Below, one piece after another: positions 10,393-23,100 of a stretch of DNA of 64,000 nucleotides. Source of the stretch: Triangularia verruculosa (taxonomy: Eukaryota; Ascomycota; Sordariomycetes; Sordariales; Podosporaceae); assembly GCA_033296885.1 (NCBI GenBank), contig MU863877.1, positions 589,965-653,964 of the forward strand. The letters run 5' to 3'. The stretch's first letter is position 1; the number at the start of each line of letters is the position of its first letter. The position numbers and the translations under genes are program-made. The notes under the pieces were generated by a model, which worked only from the letters and a program-made list of their open reading frames with translations, had not been told where the DNA came from and did not search any database.

Positions 10393-11641
10393 TCACTCCC
10401 ACCCCCTCTTCTTCACCAACCACCTCACCCCATAAACCAACCCCACCAAAACCGGCACCTCAATCAGCGGTCCCACCGTGGCCGCCAGCGCCTGATCACT
10501 GTCCGCCCCAAACGACGCCACCGCAACCGCAATCGCCAGCTCAAAGTTGTTGCTCGCCGCAGTAAAGCTCTGAGTAACGCTATACTCGTACTTGTACCCC
10601 AGCTTCCTGCACGCGAACAACGTGGCAAAGAAAATGACGGTAAAATACACAATCAACGGCGCCGACGCCCTCACCACCGAGACGATCTGATGAACAACCT
10701 GCTTCCCCTGCGAAGCAAACAGCACGAGAATGGTGTACAGCAACCCAATGAGCGAGAGAGGCGAGACGATAGGGATGAACTTTTTGTTGTAGAACTCGGG
10801 TGAGGTCAGGAAGAGCAGCCCGAAGCGGGTGACGATTGCGGCAGCGAGGGGGATGCCGAGAAAGATACCGACCGAGGTCGCGACGGTGGAGTACGAGATG
10901 CTGATGGCGGTTGAACTGTTGGGGTCGAAGACGCGGATGAAGAGGAGCGCGAGGGGCGCAAAGAGGACGATTTGAAGGAGTGAGTTGACGGCCACGAGGA
11001 TGGCGCAGTAGTCGCTGCTGCCGTTGGCCTGTTTGACTGTCAGTACCATCTTCGTAAGATAACGATGAAGGGGAACATACCAGATTATTCCAAATCAAAA
11101 CCATCGCAATACACCTCGCCACACCAACCAGAATCAACCCTTGCCTCAGCCCCTCCTCATCCGGCAGAAACGCCCACGACAGTCCCAACATGAACAGCGG
11201 CGCCACCACCCAGTTCACCACCACGCTGAACGCTAGCTGCACCCAGACTTCTTTTTCCTGGAAGACTTTGTGCAGGGTTTCGTATTTGACTTTGCACAGA
11301 ATGGGGTACATCATCACCAGCAACCCTACTGCAATAGGCACCGAGACATCAAAAAATGTTCCTCGGTGTAGGGCCGGGCCGGTGTTGGGGACAAAGTTGC
11401 CCAAGAGGATGCCGATGAGCATAGCCAGAAAGATCCAGAGGGCGAGGAAGCGGTCAAGGAAGGAGAGAGATTGGAAGGTGGAGAGGTTCTTGTTTTCGAC
11501 GCATGGTGGGAGGGGTTGTTTCTCTGGATCATTATTGCTCGGGGTGTTGGTCAGAGGGGTGGTGTTGATGTCGTTGCTGGTCTTCTCGTTGTTGGTGTCG
11601 GGAGGTTGATAAGGAGATGGGTTAGGGTTGATGGTGGACAT
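10393..11641 (-). CDS. acr3: Arsenite efflux transporter, ACR3 family
   Basis: Plasma-membrane arsenite/antimonite exporter of the bile acid:sodium symporter superfamily. Exons 11641-11081 and 11028-10393, with a 52-nt intron at 11029-11080; 398 residues. The second possible acceptor (CAAACAG) was chosen because it gives RCIAMVLIWNNLANGSSDYC, matching ACR3; the nearer CAG shifts the frame. It has about ten hydrophobic helices. The family cysteine is present in VGVARCIAMVLIWN. The first 65 residues are a polar, Asn/Pro-rich cytosolic tail. It is divergent from the CYP505 gene, sharing a 1.4-kb promoter region. No arsenate reductase gene is next to it. Confidence 0.92.
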
Positions 11642-13062
11642 TGTTGTTTACTTCTCCTGAGTGGAAGGTGAGCCGTGTAAGTGAGGTCAAGGAAAGACAA
11701 CAACAAATTTGTTGTGTGAGGATTGACACAAGTTCAACCAGACTCGATACCAGTGAACAGGATTGTTTGCTGTTTTTTTTGATATTAACAGACCAAAGAG
11801 AGGAATTTGACAAGACCAAAAAAAGTCTGAATATCAATGGTCTCTTCTTGGCTGCCATTCGGCATCAAGTTTATCAAGGTTCTCAGCCTTAACGCTCAAC
11901 TGCCGAAGGCATTGGGCCAATCATGTCGAGGTAGTGACATTCTCTCTGGTTTTGCACAACCAATCAGACGAGGGGAGTGACATTCCGGTGCCAGAACATC
12001 TGTTTGCCGTTTTGGGAGAAGCTCGGGGACTTGGCAGTGGATTCGGGTTCTGTGAAGAAGGGGATTGTTCAGAAACGCTGAATTCGACTGGATTGTTTGC
12101 GCTTTTCGAAGATTTGAAGAAAAGAAAAAAAGAACAGAGCCTTGTTGGCTTTGTGTGACCTCATCGCCGGTATGGCCGCACAAGTGCCGAGGCGCAACAA
12201 ACGGTGTTCGGGATCCGGAAAGAAATCGAGCTCCGACTCCTTGGCTTGGCTGACCGTTGGCATCTTGTATCTGTCGATCTGCCGTTGCCCGACGGGGGCG
12301 ATCGTTGCATCCGATCTCGACGGGACGTTCGTATAAATCCCGTCTGGCGGACTGAAAGTTTTGGACGATGCGATGAAGAACCTGGAAGTGCAGTTGATAG
12401 CCTCTAAAATGGAGACCAGTCTGTCCGGCTGATGCGGCAGGAGTTAATGACACTAACAGCGGAGACCCTATCCACTCAACGCAACCTCATGAAGCACAAA
12501 TGATGATGGCTCTGTCATGCAATTCCCGTCTAAACATCTGTTGCCATACGAAAGTGCCGCCTGCTCCGACGTTCCATTTGGACGGGAGGTTGCATGTGAA
12601 TCCCGCTGGCGTTCGGCATGTGGGTTTCGCTTGGTGGCAGCAGTGACGACTGGGTCAATTAAAGGGATGAGACAGCCCCTTACTCAGCCCATGCTCCACC
12701 GCCTTCCTGGTCTGTCCTATACCCTGCTGCCCAGCATTCATGCCTTGTACCAATTATCTTCACCAGTGCAACAGCATGCCAGCAAATGTCACTTGGTAAT
12801 ACCCAATCGGTGTTACTTCATGGCGACCTCCGGATTTGGCCTCGGTCCAAAGGGCTCGTATCAAAATGGCTGATGGACAAACGTGAAGGATTGGGATCAA
12901 TTAGGGGTATTTATAACAGCTGCTGCCCACTTACTCTTTACTTACCAGGTAGTAAATATCATCAGACTTCCAAGCGTCAAGGAGCATCGAGTTTGGCTGT
13001 CATCTTTCTAAGCTTGGACCACATTCAACGACCTCGAGTACATTTTTCTTCACAGCTCTACC
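11642..13062. other. Bidirectional promoter region between acr3 and CYP505
   Basis: Divergent upstream region of 1.4 kb. Several small overlapping frames (11896-12453, 12517-12873) have no protein-like character. A TATA-like element near the CYP505 start is listed separately. Confidence 0.5.
12908..12916 (+). promoter_or_regulatory. TATA-like element of the CYP505 gene
   Basis: TATTTATAA lies about 147 nt upstream of the CYP505 ATG in an otherwise GC-balanced stretch, a plausible core promoter position. The start of transcription is not determined. Confidence 0.4.
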
Positions 13063-16000
13063 ATGTCTTGTCCCTTCCATGTTGAAGGGGCTGCGAGGCC
13101 ATCAGACTCATCACATTCAGAGTCGCCAAAACCAGCAACACCAACACCTGAACAGATCGGCGAGGGAGAGCCCATTCCGCAACCGCCTGAGAAATGGCTG
13201 CTCGGCAACCTTGGGGAGATCAACCCAGAGTTCTCTATGGGATCGCTTTGGCGACTTGCTGATGTATACGGCCCCATCTTCACGCTCAACCTCGTCAAGA
13301 GAAAGATCGTTGTCCTCTCGAGCCATGCTTTGATCAACGAGGTGTGCGATGAGAAGCGTTTTGAGAAGAAGGTTGCCGGTGCCCAGGAGGCCATCAGAGT
13401 GTTCGTCAAGAACGGTCTGTTTACATCATACAATGATGAAGAAGTCAGTATCCTTGGACCTCAAGGCCTTGCAGCTTCAACTAACATATTTTTAGGAATG
13501 GGGTATCGCCCACAGAACACTCCTCCCAGCTTTTGGACCCCTACATGTCCGCACAATGTTTCCCAAGATGACGGATATCCTTTCTCAGATGATTCTCAGA
13601 TGGGATCGGTTCGGCCCAGACTACCGCATCTCCACCCACGACGACTTTACCCGCCTGGCCTTCGATGTCATCGGTCTTTGCGCCTTCAACTACCGTTTCA
13701 ATGCGTTTTACTCTGAAGAGCTCATCCCTTTTGCCAAGCAACTTGGCGACGTTCTCATCGAGACCGGCAAGCGAACCAGTCGTCCGGAGATCCAGAACAC
13801 CCTCGCCTTCCTCAGCAAGAGGCACATGATGGACAACATCCACGCCATGTGGAAGGTTTGCGATGACATTGTGGCTGATCGCAGGGCCAACCCACGCCCT
13901 GATATTGACGACACTTTGAATGTCATGCTCAACGCCAAGGACCCAGTGACTGGCAAGGGGTTCACTGATGAGAACATTCGTTACCAGATGGCTACTTTCT
14001 TGGTGGCTGGGCACGACACTTCGGCGGGCACCATGATGTTTCTGTTCTACAACTTGCTCAAGCACCCGGAGGCGATGCAGAAGTGCTATGCTGAGGTTGA
14101 TGCTGTGTTGGGTGATAGGGAGTTGCAGATGGAGGATATCCCCAAGCTCAAGTACATTGATGCTGCCATGAAGGAGGCTCTTCGCTTCTGCGGTCCTATC
14201 CCGGCCATTTCGAGACAGGCGAAGGAGACGACTATCATTGGTGGCAAGTACAAGGTGACGCCCAACGAGAGTTTGGTGTTCAACCTCAAGGGTCTTCACA
14301 ATGACCCAGCTGTCTGGGGTCCTGACGCAGCTGACTTCAAGCCAGAGCGCTTCCTTAATGGTGGTTGGGAGAAGTTACCGCCAAACTCGTGGAAGCCTTT
14401 TGGTACGGGTGTTCGCTCGTGCATTGGACGGTATCTCGCTGAGCAAGAGGTGCTCATTACCATGGCGATGGTGCTGCAGCGGTTTGTCATTGAGATGGCT
14501 GATCCTGACTATGAGCTGAGTAAGTTGCCCTGAGCTCTTTAACGATGGCCACAGCTACTGACACGCAACCCTAGAGATCAAATCAACTCTTACCATCAAG
14601 CCTGATGAGTTCTACGTCAAGGCTCGCAGACGCCCTGGAAAGGACCATCTCTTCAACTTCAGCGCTGGTGCTGCTCCCGTCCCGGCACCTGCAAAAAAGG
14701 CCGCCAGCGGCTTCGAGACTAACACCTCGGATCTGAAGCCATTTTCCATCTTCTACGGTGGCAACTCCGGTACTTGCAAGTCTTTTGGTGAGGACCTCGA
14801 GACCAACGCAGCCAACCACGGTCTTTCCGTCCCGGCCAAGGTCCAAAGTCTTGATGATGCCGTCGAGAACCTTAACAAAGATCACCCAGTCGTCATCGTC
14901 ACCTCCTCCTACGAGGGCTTGCCTCCTGACAATGCCCGCAACTTTGTCGCCTGGCTCGAGACCCGGGCTGCTGACCCCAGTAACAGCGAGCTTCTCAAGG
15001 GTGTTTCCTACGCTGTCTTTGGCGTAGGTAACAAAGACTGGGCATCAACCTACCACCGCATCCCCAAGCTCGTCGACGAGCTCATGTCCAAACTCGGCGC
15101 CACGCCTCTTGTTCCAACTGGCTTCGTCGACGTTAGTCAAGACATTGTTGGTCCGCTGGAGGAATGGAAACTCTCCCTCTTCCCTGCCCTCCGCGAGGCA
15201 GTCGGTGTAACAGCCGCCGTCAAAACCGAGGAACTTCAAGTCGAAATCACGCAACCTACCGCCCCGTCCAAACTCGCCGGTGAGCAACTATCCCAGGGAC
15301 TTGTCCTCGTAAACAAAGTGCTCGCCAAGAAAGGTCTCGGTCCAGAGAAGCGTCAAATCGACATCCTCCTCCCTCCCGGCGTCCAGTACCGCAGCGGCGA
15401 CTACTTGGCCATCCAACCCTTCAACCCCCGCGATTCCATCCGCCGCGTCCTCAACCGTTTCGGCCTGCACCCCGACGACTTGGTAACCGTCTCAGGCACA
15501 ACAAAAGAGCACCTCAAATCCGAATCCGGCGGCCCCATCTCCGTCTTCGAGCTCATCGGCACAAGAGTCGAGCTCGCCAACCCAGCCTCCCAGCGCCAAG
15601 TCGCCCACCTCGCCTCCCTCTCCTCCGGCCCCGACGCCGACAAACTCCTTGCCTTGGCATCCGACGAATCCTACGCCACCTCCGTCCTCGCCAAGCGGTT
15701 TTCCGTCCTCGATCTCCTAGAAGACTTTTCCTCCTGCAAGCTATCCTTTGCATCCTACCTCGACATGCTCAGTCCCCTCTCCCCCCGCCAATACAGCATC
15801 TCCAGCTCCCCTCTCGCTCAAAAACCCCTTCCCGACCAGGGATCATGGTCCTTTTCGACAAGCGAGGAAGGCGTCGACCCAGAGAAATCAAGTCTGACAG
15901 CAACACTGACGTACGATGTATACCACTCCCCCTCCCTATCCCACCCAACCACCAAACCCTTCAACGGCGTCTCCTCCTCCCACCTCGCCTCCCTCCAACC

Positions 16001-16547
16001 AGGCTCCCGACTCCGCTGCTTCGTCCGCAAAACCAACGCCCCGTTCCGTTTACCTTCCGACCCCTCCACCCCCGTCATCTTGGTAGCAGCCGGCACCGGC
16101 ATCGCGCCCATGCGAGCTTTTCTGCAGGAACGTTCCGCCATCTCCACCGCTCGCGGGGGGTTCTCCAAATCGGGCCTCGGGCCGGCGGTTTTGTACTACG
16201 GCTGTCGGGATTACGAGGAGGATTACCTTTACAAGGACGAGCTGGAGGAGTGGGAACGGGAAGGGGTCGTGAGAGTTAGACCGGCGTTTTCGAGGAGAGC
16301 TCCTGCGGAACAAAAAACGGGGCATGTGGATGAGCTGATTTGGGAGGATAGGGAGGAATTGAAGGGGTTGATCAAGGAGGGGGCCAAGATTTTGGTTTGC
16401 GGGAGTGCGGGGAGGCTGGGGAGGAGCACGGCGGAGGTGTGCTTGAGGATATATGAGGAGGAGTTCCCGGAAAGGGGGAGGGAGGGGGCGGAGGGGTGGT
16501 TGGGGAGGATGAGGGAGGAGAGGTATGTTAGTGATGTTTTTGGGTAA
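13063..16547 (+). CDS. Self-sufficient cytochrome P450-NADPH reductase fusion (CYP505 family, P450foxy-like)
   Basis: Exons 13063-13443, 13496-14519 and 14575-16547 (introns 52 and 55 nt); 1,125 residues, normal for CYP505. The N-terminal heme domain has the I-helix AGHDTS (about residues 298-303), the K-helix EALR, and the heme loop FGTGVRSCIGR with Cys436. It is joined to a reductase with an FMN-binding flavodoxin (FYGGNSGTCKSFGEDL), FAD motif RQYSISSSP and NADPH motif GTGIAPMRAFLQER. The family performs subterminal or omega hydroxylation of fatty acids using NADPH without a separate reductase. There is no N-terminal membrane anchor, consistent with a soluble or loosely bound enzyme. Splice sites restore NDEEEWGIAHR and DYELKIKSTLTIK. 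In the FMN loop the usual Ser is Gly (GGNSGT), which is worth noting but not obviously disabling. Confidence 0.95.
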
Positions 16548-16891
16548 GTACTAGGTGGTGTGCTTTGAGTAATAAAGATTGTGTGGGATTTTTTTGGTTT
16601 GAGGGGGGGATAGGAACGGATTGTTAGAGAGTTTCCGAGTTGTGGCGGGCAGTTGGGTTAGATTGGGGTGGTTGTTGTTCGTTGTATATAGCCTTTCTTT
16701 CTTTCTGTAGGTATCTCTGGTCACTCGCGTCGTACGAGACTTTATGCAAATGTTATCCATATCAATCACAAGATGTCCTTTGCAGTCAACGTCCTTTTTT
16801 TTTTTTCAAGTACTGTGTAGCTGGGCATCAAAGAATTTGTTTTGTTCTTATTGGAAGTTGGACTTGTCAAAGCATTATTTATGAACGGAGC

Positions 16892-16929
16892 GCTACTACT
16901 ACTACTACTACTAGTACTACTACTACTAG
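16892..16929 (+). repeat. (CTA)n trinucleotide microsatellite
   Basis: Interrupted CTA/TAC repeat of about 12 units with one TAG interruption, in non-coding sequence 3' of the CYP505 gene. Confidence 0.8.
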
Positions 16930-19800
16930 CTGCCGGCGCCGGCCTTGTTTTGTCAGTCTTTTTAGTCTGCTTCTGGTGTCATGTCAAAAGCGTTGATAAG
17001 CAGCCCCGTTTCGTCCGTTGCTTCTCAACGGCTTCTAGCTCCCTGGCAGTGGGCGGCGGACTTACCCAAGGGTTGGCAAGTCAGTGTTCTCCAGTTTTCT
17101 GACTCGATGAACGGTTTGAACGGTTGAACTGGCTGCGACACGGTTACATGGCAGTTACAAGGCTACCGGTAGCCCAGACCGGTGTGATAAACGGCGGCGG
17201 TCATGACCCGGCTTTTCTGTGATTGTTGATGGGTGTGCGTGCGTGGGTGCCTTAGACTTGTGCACAAAGATGTCTTTGTACCTCCTCGCGGAGAGTTTAC
17301 CGACCCGTCCCTCGGGACTCGGAGAAAATCACACTGGTGCCCAGTTGAAGATGTCTAAGAACCTAGACAAACAAACATTTGTCAACAAAAGGACGCGAAA
17401 GAGCAGATCCAGACGGAGCTTTCTTGACTAAGAGTAATATCAAGTGAAACGTCCCCCATTGTCGGAGTCCCGCCACACACTGGCTGGCCCCAAAGGCTAT
17501 AAACCCCGAGACATGGCGCTTTTCGTGACGGGCCTTCTTCAGTTTTCTTCCGAGTTTCCGTTATTGTGATGATGGCGGCGGGGGCCGCGCGTATCTTCAG
17601 TCTCAGGTTGATGATGATGGCTTTTTTGAGGCTTCAGGTTGTCTCACCTGAATGGTTTACATTAGGTAGGTGCACATAGGGTCTACACTACACCCCCACG
17701 ACGAAGAAGCCCAAACGCACGGCCCGGGAACACGACATGAAAGAAGCGGCAAGTTCAATGCAAATATTCGGAAACTGGAAGAGGATAGAGAAGAGGTATA
17801 CGAGATGCAGTCCCAAGCCGAGACCTGCATACTGTGTAAGATGTAGGATGGCGTGTTCTACGCCAGCATCAACAAACTCATATGCGGTGTTTAGCGAGCA
17901 TTTCATGCTTGGAAGTTATTTTCTTCCTTGCCGTGATTGCCCGCCGGAGTTTTTGTCATAGTGTTGGGTTTATCAGGCGTCAAGGTAGCATTTCTCGGTA
18001 ATCGTATCGAAAATCGAGTTAGGGGTCTGGTTGTGGATTTGGCGCTATTATCGTGAAGATCCATCGTGAATGGTAGGGCGGCGGTGTGTTGGTTGATTTT
18101 CTCCTCGCTTGCTTTTCTGGGCACCCCAAGACTTTTTTTCTCATCTTTTTTTTGGCGCCGGCGTGGCATGTGCAGGGCTAATGCAGGAGCTACCCGAATT
18201 CGGGTGTTGACATTAGACGGGAGCGCGCGGTTCAAGATCTGGCGTGGCTTGTCTTGGTGAGACTTTTGCAGACGGGAGACCCCTTTCTTAGCCCCCTTTT
18301 CACCCGACAAGGCGGCACTAAAATGGCTAATTGTCAACAACGGCTCCCAGTTCTCCAGAACACGGCGCAAAGCGGTTTCAAAAAACCGAAGTCGACCGAT
18401 GCGTCGATATACGGCTGTCGACTGGATGCGCTGTAACCTCTGTTGCATGACTTTCAGCTTCCCAGTACCGTGGCTGTCGGCCAGCTCATCGTGCTTCTAG
18501 CCAGTCTCTACCACTCAACGACCTAGAGGTGGCGGGCGGCGTGACGTCGCTGCATCTCTTGCAGTAAGAGGCGCAAGGCACTTTTCCATAAACCGAAAAC
18601 CTACAGTATTCAACCCCACGCCTGGTAGACGCGTCGCGCGTTTAATTGCTTGCCTATCAAAGGGTCTGGGTCTCAGTGTATACATATGTAGGTCTCAGAC
18701 ATCTGAGGCTCTATCAAGGGCCGTTGGGCTTTTAGCAGGTGCTTGTTTTCTGGATTCCACACGTGGCGGTGGAGGGGGAAAAGAGGAAAATCTTTCAAAG
18801 TCTGTTCCAATTCCGTTTCTGACCCATGCTGTCGGATTTTGGGTTGTTTTGGGGGAAATTGTTTGATCGGCCCCCGATCCTTCTTCCGTCATCACTCTGT
18901 TTGGGTGCCATCGATGCACAACATAAATCAGGAGTTATGGAGTTTTTCTTTGTTCACCGCGCATTGTAGAAATGATCGATTCCGGTAAGGCTTCTATCCA
19001 CTCGGCTCGTATCAATTCAGCTGGACCAGCATCGTTGATGTTTTTATGTCTTGGCATAACTCGTTGTGCCTGCCACAACATGGTAGCCTTGTTCCCCGCA
19101 TCAACTTATGAGGTAAAAGATGCTTCTGAATTTGACCATCTGGACAATTGGATGGTAAACAGCCCGACTTGTGACTTGAATTGACTTTGTACACAAAGCA
19201 GAGGTGAGCGCTCAGCGAACGACTGGAGCCAAGGTCCATCAGTCTCCTGCAACGGATCGGTCGCTCAGCCTGCTTGGCGCAGCCCTCTTTAGTGTATAGG
19301 GCGCCTTTAGCGAAGAGCACACCCGTAGCCTCGGTGTGGCCGCCTCCGATCGCCTGTTCGTCTCGAGTGCTTCATGAACCATCCGAGCGCAGGCACAGCT
19401 TTGTTTTGGGTCGAGTTTGCTGTTTTGGTAACGGACACAGAGAGACGAACAACAGGCGCCATCCCGCCTCTTCTCTGCACACTGCTCCGTCTTCCACCCA
19501 GATCGACAAGGCCAATTGCCTTGTCCGAAGTGCTGCACAGCTACGAGTACGGTAAATAGGGCGCTAGGCTGGCCGCACTGGCCCCTTGCTCGTCCCAATT
19601 TGCATCACTCTCCTGTCAAGCTGCCAAGTTCCCGGCCTGGCAGAGCGCGCGACTGACAATCTCCACTGGGCCGTGGAGGTCGTGGAGTCGCGAGTCAAGC
19701 TGAGCCCGGTCACCTCGAATGCAGCTTCGATATTAAATCGTGTCTGCCCTGATCTCGCCTGGGGCCTGCCCGCAGCCGATCCCGAGCCTGTGATTTTTTC

Positions 19801-19823
19801 GCTCTCTCTCTCTCTTTCTCTCT
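19801..19823 (+). repeat. CT-rich tract in the probable leader of the DUF1765 gene
   Basis: Alternating CT run with a TTT interruption, about 370 nt upstream of the DUF1765 start codon. Pyrimidine tracts of this kind are common near fungal transcription starts. Confidence 0.5.
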
Positions 19824-20193
19824 GTCGCACATCAACTGCACCACGGCTTTTTTAACGTTTACTTACGTCTTTCGTTACGTCTGAGCTGCCCGCCGGACCC
19901 GCCAAGCCCCTCGGCTTCCCGTCATCTACACATCGCCATCGCCGCTCTGTCTGACCGAGAGACACTCGAACAGGTCGAATAGGAAACATAGCGTCGTCAT
20001 CACGCCGTTACTCGGAGCAGCGATCGAAACGAAGGACCATGCTTTGAGGGGCTTTGGGGCAGATCGAGGCAGCAGAGTCGCAGCATTCCCTGACTGCGAG
20101 GGCTGCCAGCAGGTTTTCCGGCATACACGGCACAACACCCCTGTTGGCGAACCACTGCAATCCACGGAGTCGACAGCTGTTTGAGACAGAGCA

Positions 20194-23100
20194 ATGAGTG
20201 GCCCGACACTGACCATGACGGCGCCCGCTGTGGACACCAGCACGCCATTACCTTTTCACCGCTCGCACTCTTCACCACACGTGCTGCCTGCCTCTCCTAC
20301 TACCGGTACGGCCATCACCAAACACCAAACCCCGCTCGAGCTCAGAGGGCCCGATGCGACCTCGCGCCCGCCTGCCGCCAACATCAACAAGGAACTGCCA
20401 AGTCTGCCCTTCTCCGATCCCGAGTTTGAGATTCCCTCGTTTGATTTTGATTTTTCTCCCGAGTTCAAGAGATCCTTTAGTTTCTGCAGCGACAAGCTCG
20501 AGTCGCCCACCGTTACTGTCGTTACCGCCCCGGAAACGAGGCTACTGCCCATCGCATCCACTGAAGCTCCCGCTGAGCCCACCAAGCCAATACCACCCCG
20601 AACCTCGCCCAAAAATATCGACAGCTACCACCGCAACAGCACCAACACCGCGCCCACCGTGGCTGCTGTTCCGCGTGCCGAGGGGCACGGCCGTAGCCGG
20701 AGCAAATCAATGATTGACCGGCCGCTGTCGTGGCTTCCGAGCTCAAAGTCGAGTCCCAACGTGCCCACGTCCCAAGAGCTGTGTCCACAAGTGACAAAGA
20801 GCCATGTGAGCGTGTCGACTGGGGATCTTGGACCGCACAGCCAGCTTGAGAGGCCCAGGACAGTTGAGTCCTTTGCCGATTTCGCCAAAAAATCTTGGAT
20901 TTCAAAATCCCAATCTCCTTCACCGCCAACAACTCCAGAACGTCTCCGGCATGAGAGCCGTGAGCCCTCCACAGAAAGGAAAAAGTCGCCCGTCAAGTCC
21001 AGGTTGACATTACGCACCAGAGCACGATCGGACGACGATTCTTCTCGCGAGGCTGCTGCTGAGCCACAGGGCAGCAGCAGTACAAGCCGTGTCTTGAGCC
21101 GTGCCAGTGTGTATCTCACGAGGATAAAGCAAAGGCCTCAAAGTGTGTTTTCCAGAACATCCTCTCCGCTCTCCCTTTCCGCCTCATCCTCCATCAAGAG
21201 CTCCAAATCAAGTGACTCTGAATCAGCCAGTCCTGCGACAGCCGCGCCCAGTGTCAAGCCTGGCCCGGCCAAAAGTAGTCTTGCCCCATCGAGCCTCCCC
21301 AGATCTGCTGTTATTGCCAACAACAATGCTTTTGCGCATGTGGAATCAGCACCATCTCGCAGCTCTTCCCACCGGACCTCGTCCTTAGAATCGGACCTGG
21401 ACACGGAAACGACTGCGACCACCAGCGCCTCTTCCGAGATTGCTTCTCAGGGCACAGCTGACACCAACATCACAATGCCACATCCGACATCCCGCGACCC
21501 TCTCTGGGGCACCTTCCGAACGCTCGATGGTGAATTTGCCAGGTTTGCTGCGAGGCCTACCACTTCGACGCGAATGGATGTTGTACGAGGCGTTCTGATG
21601 CCATTCCTCAAGAGTACCTCCCACCACCCATCAAACTCAAGCCGATCGGTATTGAGCTCCGAGGATTTTGACCGGCGAGGCACCATTCTCAACAAGTGGT
21701 GGAATGGGCTCTTGTCGATGCTGGATGCTGGGCATTCGAGATTGCTGGCTGGAGGTTATGGACTTGCCCCCGGCATTGCTGCGCTCGGCGTCCAGTTCCC
21801 GGTTTTGCAACCGGTTGCTGGCGTTGACAGACCAACTTTGCTCGAGGCAGCCACCATGATCATGATGCGGCCAGAATGGAGGACATGCACCAGCCAATTC
21901 CAGCCTCTGGCTGAGCGCTCTCCCGAGGAGAAGGTTCGGGCGAGATCAAACACAACCTCGACAGTCGGAAGCGATGTAGATTCGCTATTGACCGAGTCGG
22001 CCGAGCACAATGTGCGCACCATGTTTGTCAACAATTTGACAACACAAATGGCGTTGGTGGTGGAGAAAATGTCTCTCCGACACGCACCCCTTAGCTTGGT
22101 GAACTGGTGCGGCAAGGCTTGTGCTTATGCCTTTTTCTTCGTTCCGGGCATCGCCGATGTTCTGGTGCGCCTCTGGGGCTTGAATGCAGACATTTTGCGA
22201 AGAGTTGCGGACGAGTTTGGTCTGCCAAGGCGGAGCAAGGGCGAGAGCGAAGATATTGTCGCGCTCTACCCTGAGCATCTGCACAAGCTGGGCTGGTCGT
22301 CTGTGAAGACTCTGGGCGATAAGCTGCGGCTTGCGGCTAAACTGCCGCTGATGCCAGCCAAGATTCCATGGCATGGCCCCTGGGTATCAAGATGGCGCGG
22401 CGGCGAGACGGACTTGTTCTTCATCTTCTGCAAGTACTTTCACATACTCTCCGAGCAGTTTATCTTTGAGGGTCTCCCACAGGTCGAAAAGGCGCGATCA
22501 CCTGCCTTCGTCTTGGTCCACGCCCAGGTTTTGTCGGTTCTGGATAGCACCATTCACCGGCAGGCCTCGCTCGATGCCATGCTTGGTCCCCCGATTTCCG
22601 ACAGCATCCACGGCGCGGACGCCACTTTGACCAGCATCCCTGTGCCCAGCAATGTTCTGAAAGGGATGGACGAAAACAGGCTGATTGTTCTGCTCAAGGA
22701 CGTGCTCTCGGAAAGTGCTGTTGGAGTAAACCACGAGATCAAGCACACCTTTGCCGAGGCCTTTGCTGCTATTTCGAAGGCAGCGGCAAAGAGGACACCG
22801 CGATTTGACCAAGCTTCGTGTTTTATGCTGTGCGACTTTTTGGAGGAGATGCTGGTAACGCTGGACACATTCCAGAACACGGTCAATGGCAGCCCTGCAG
22901 GGTCACCGGCAGAGGAGATTGGCCAGCCCCGCTACCTGGAATTCGGCAGCACTGCTCTGTTTGTCAACTACATCGACTGGCCTTTCTGGCTCGAGGTTGG
23001 CAAGATGATGGCTGAGTCCAACAACACCATGTCTGAGATTAGGGTTCTCTCGTTCCTCTACTCGGTCTGGGACGCTATTGCGTCGGATCCGGTTCGCAAG

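Larger units (their letters stand above)
16548..20193. other. Long gene-free region upstream of the DUF1765 gene
   Basis: 3.6 kb with no frame I can defend. The best, 17903-18448 on the minus strand, is basic and low in protein-like features. Visible elements are a CTATAAA box at 17498-17504, an ACGCGT followed by CGCG-rich sequence near 18630, a (CTA)n tract (16892-16929), and a CT-rich tract at 19801-19823 about 370 nt before the ATG. It may hold a long 5' leader or distal regulatory sequence. Confidence 0.5.

Noticed and set aside
11896..12453. 185-codon minus-strand frame in the acr3-CYP505 divergent region
   Set aside because: Lies across a promoter region, overlaps several equal-length frames on the other strand and shows no domain.
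17903..18448. 181-codon minus-strand frame
   Set aside because: Arg/Lys/Ser-rich with no domain, no splice context and no homologous pattern that I recognise; probably chance.
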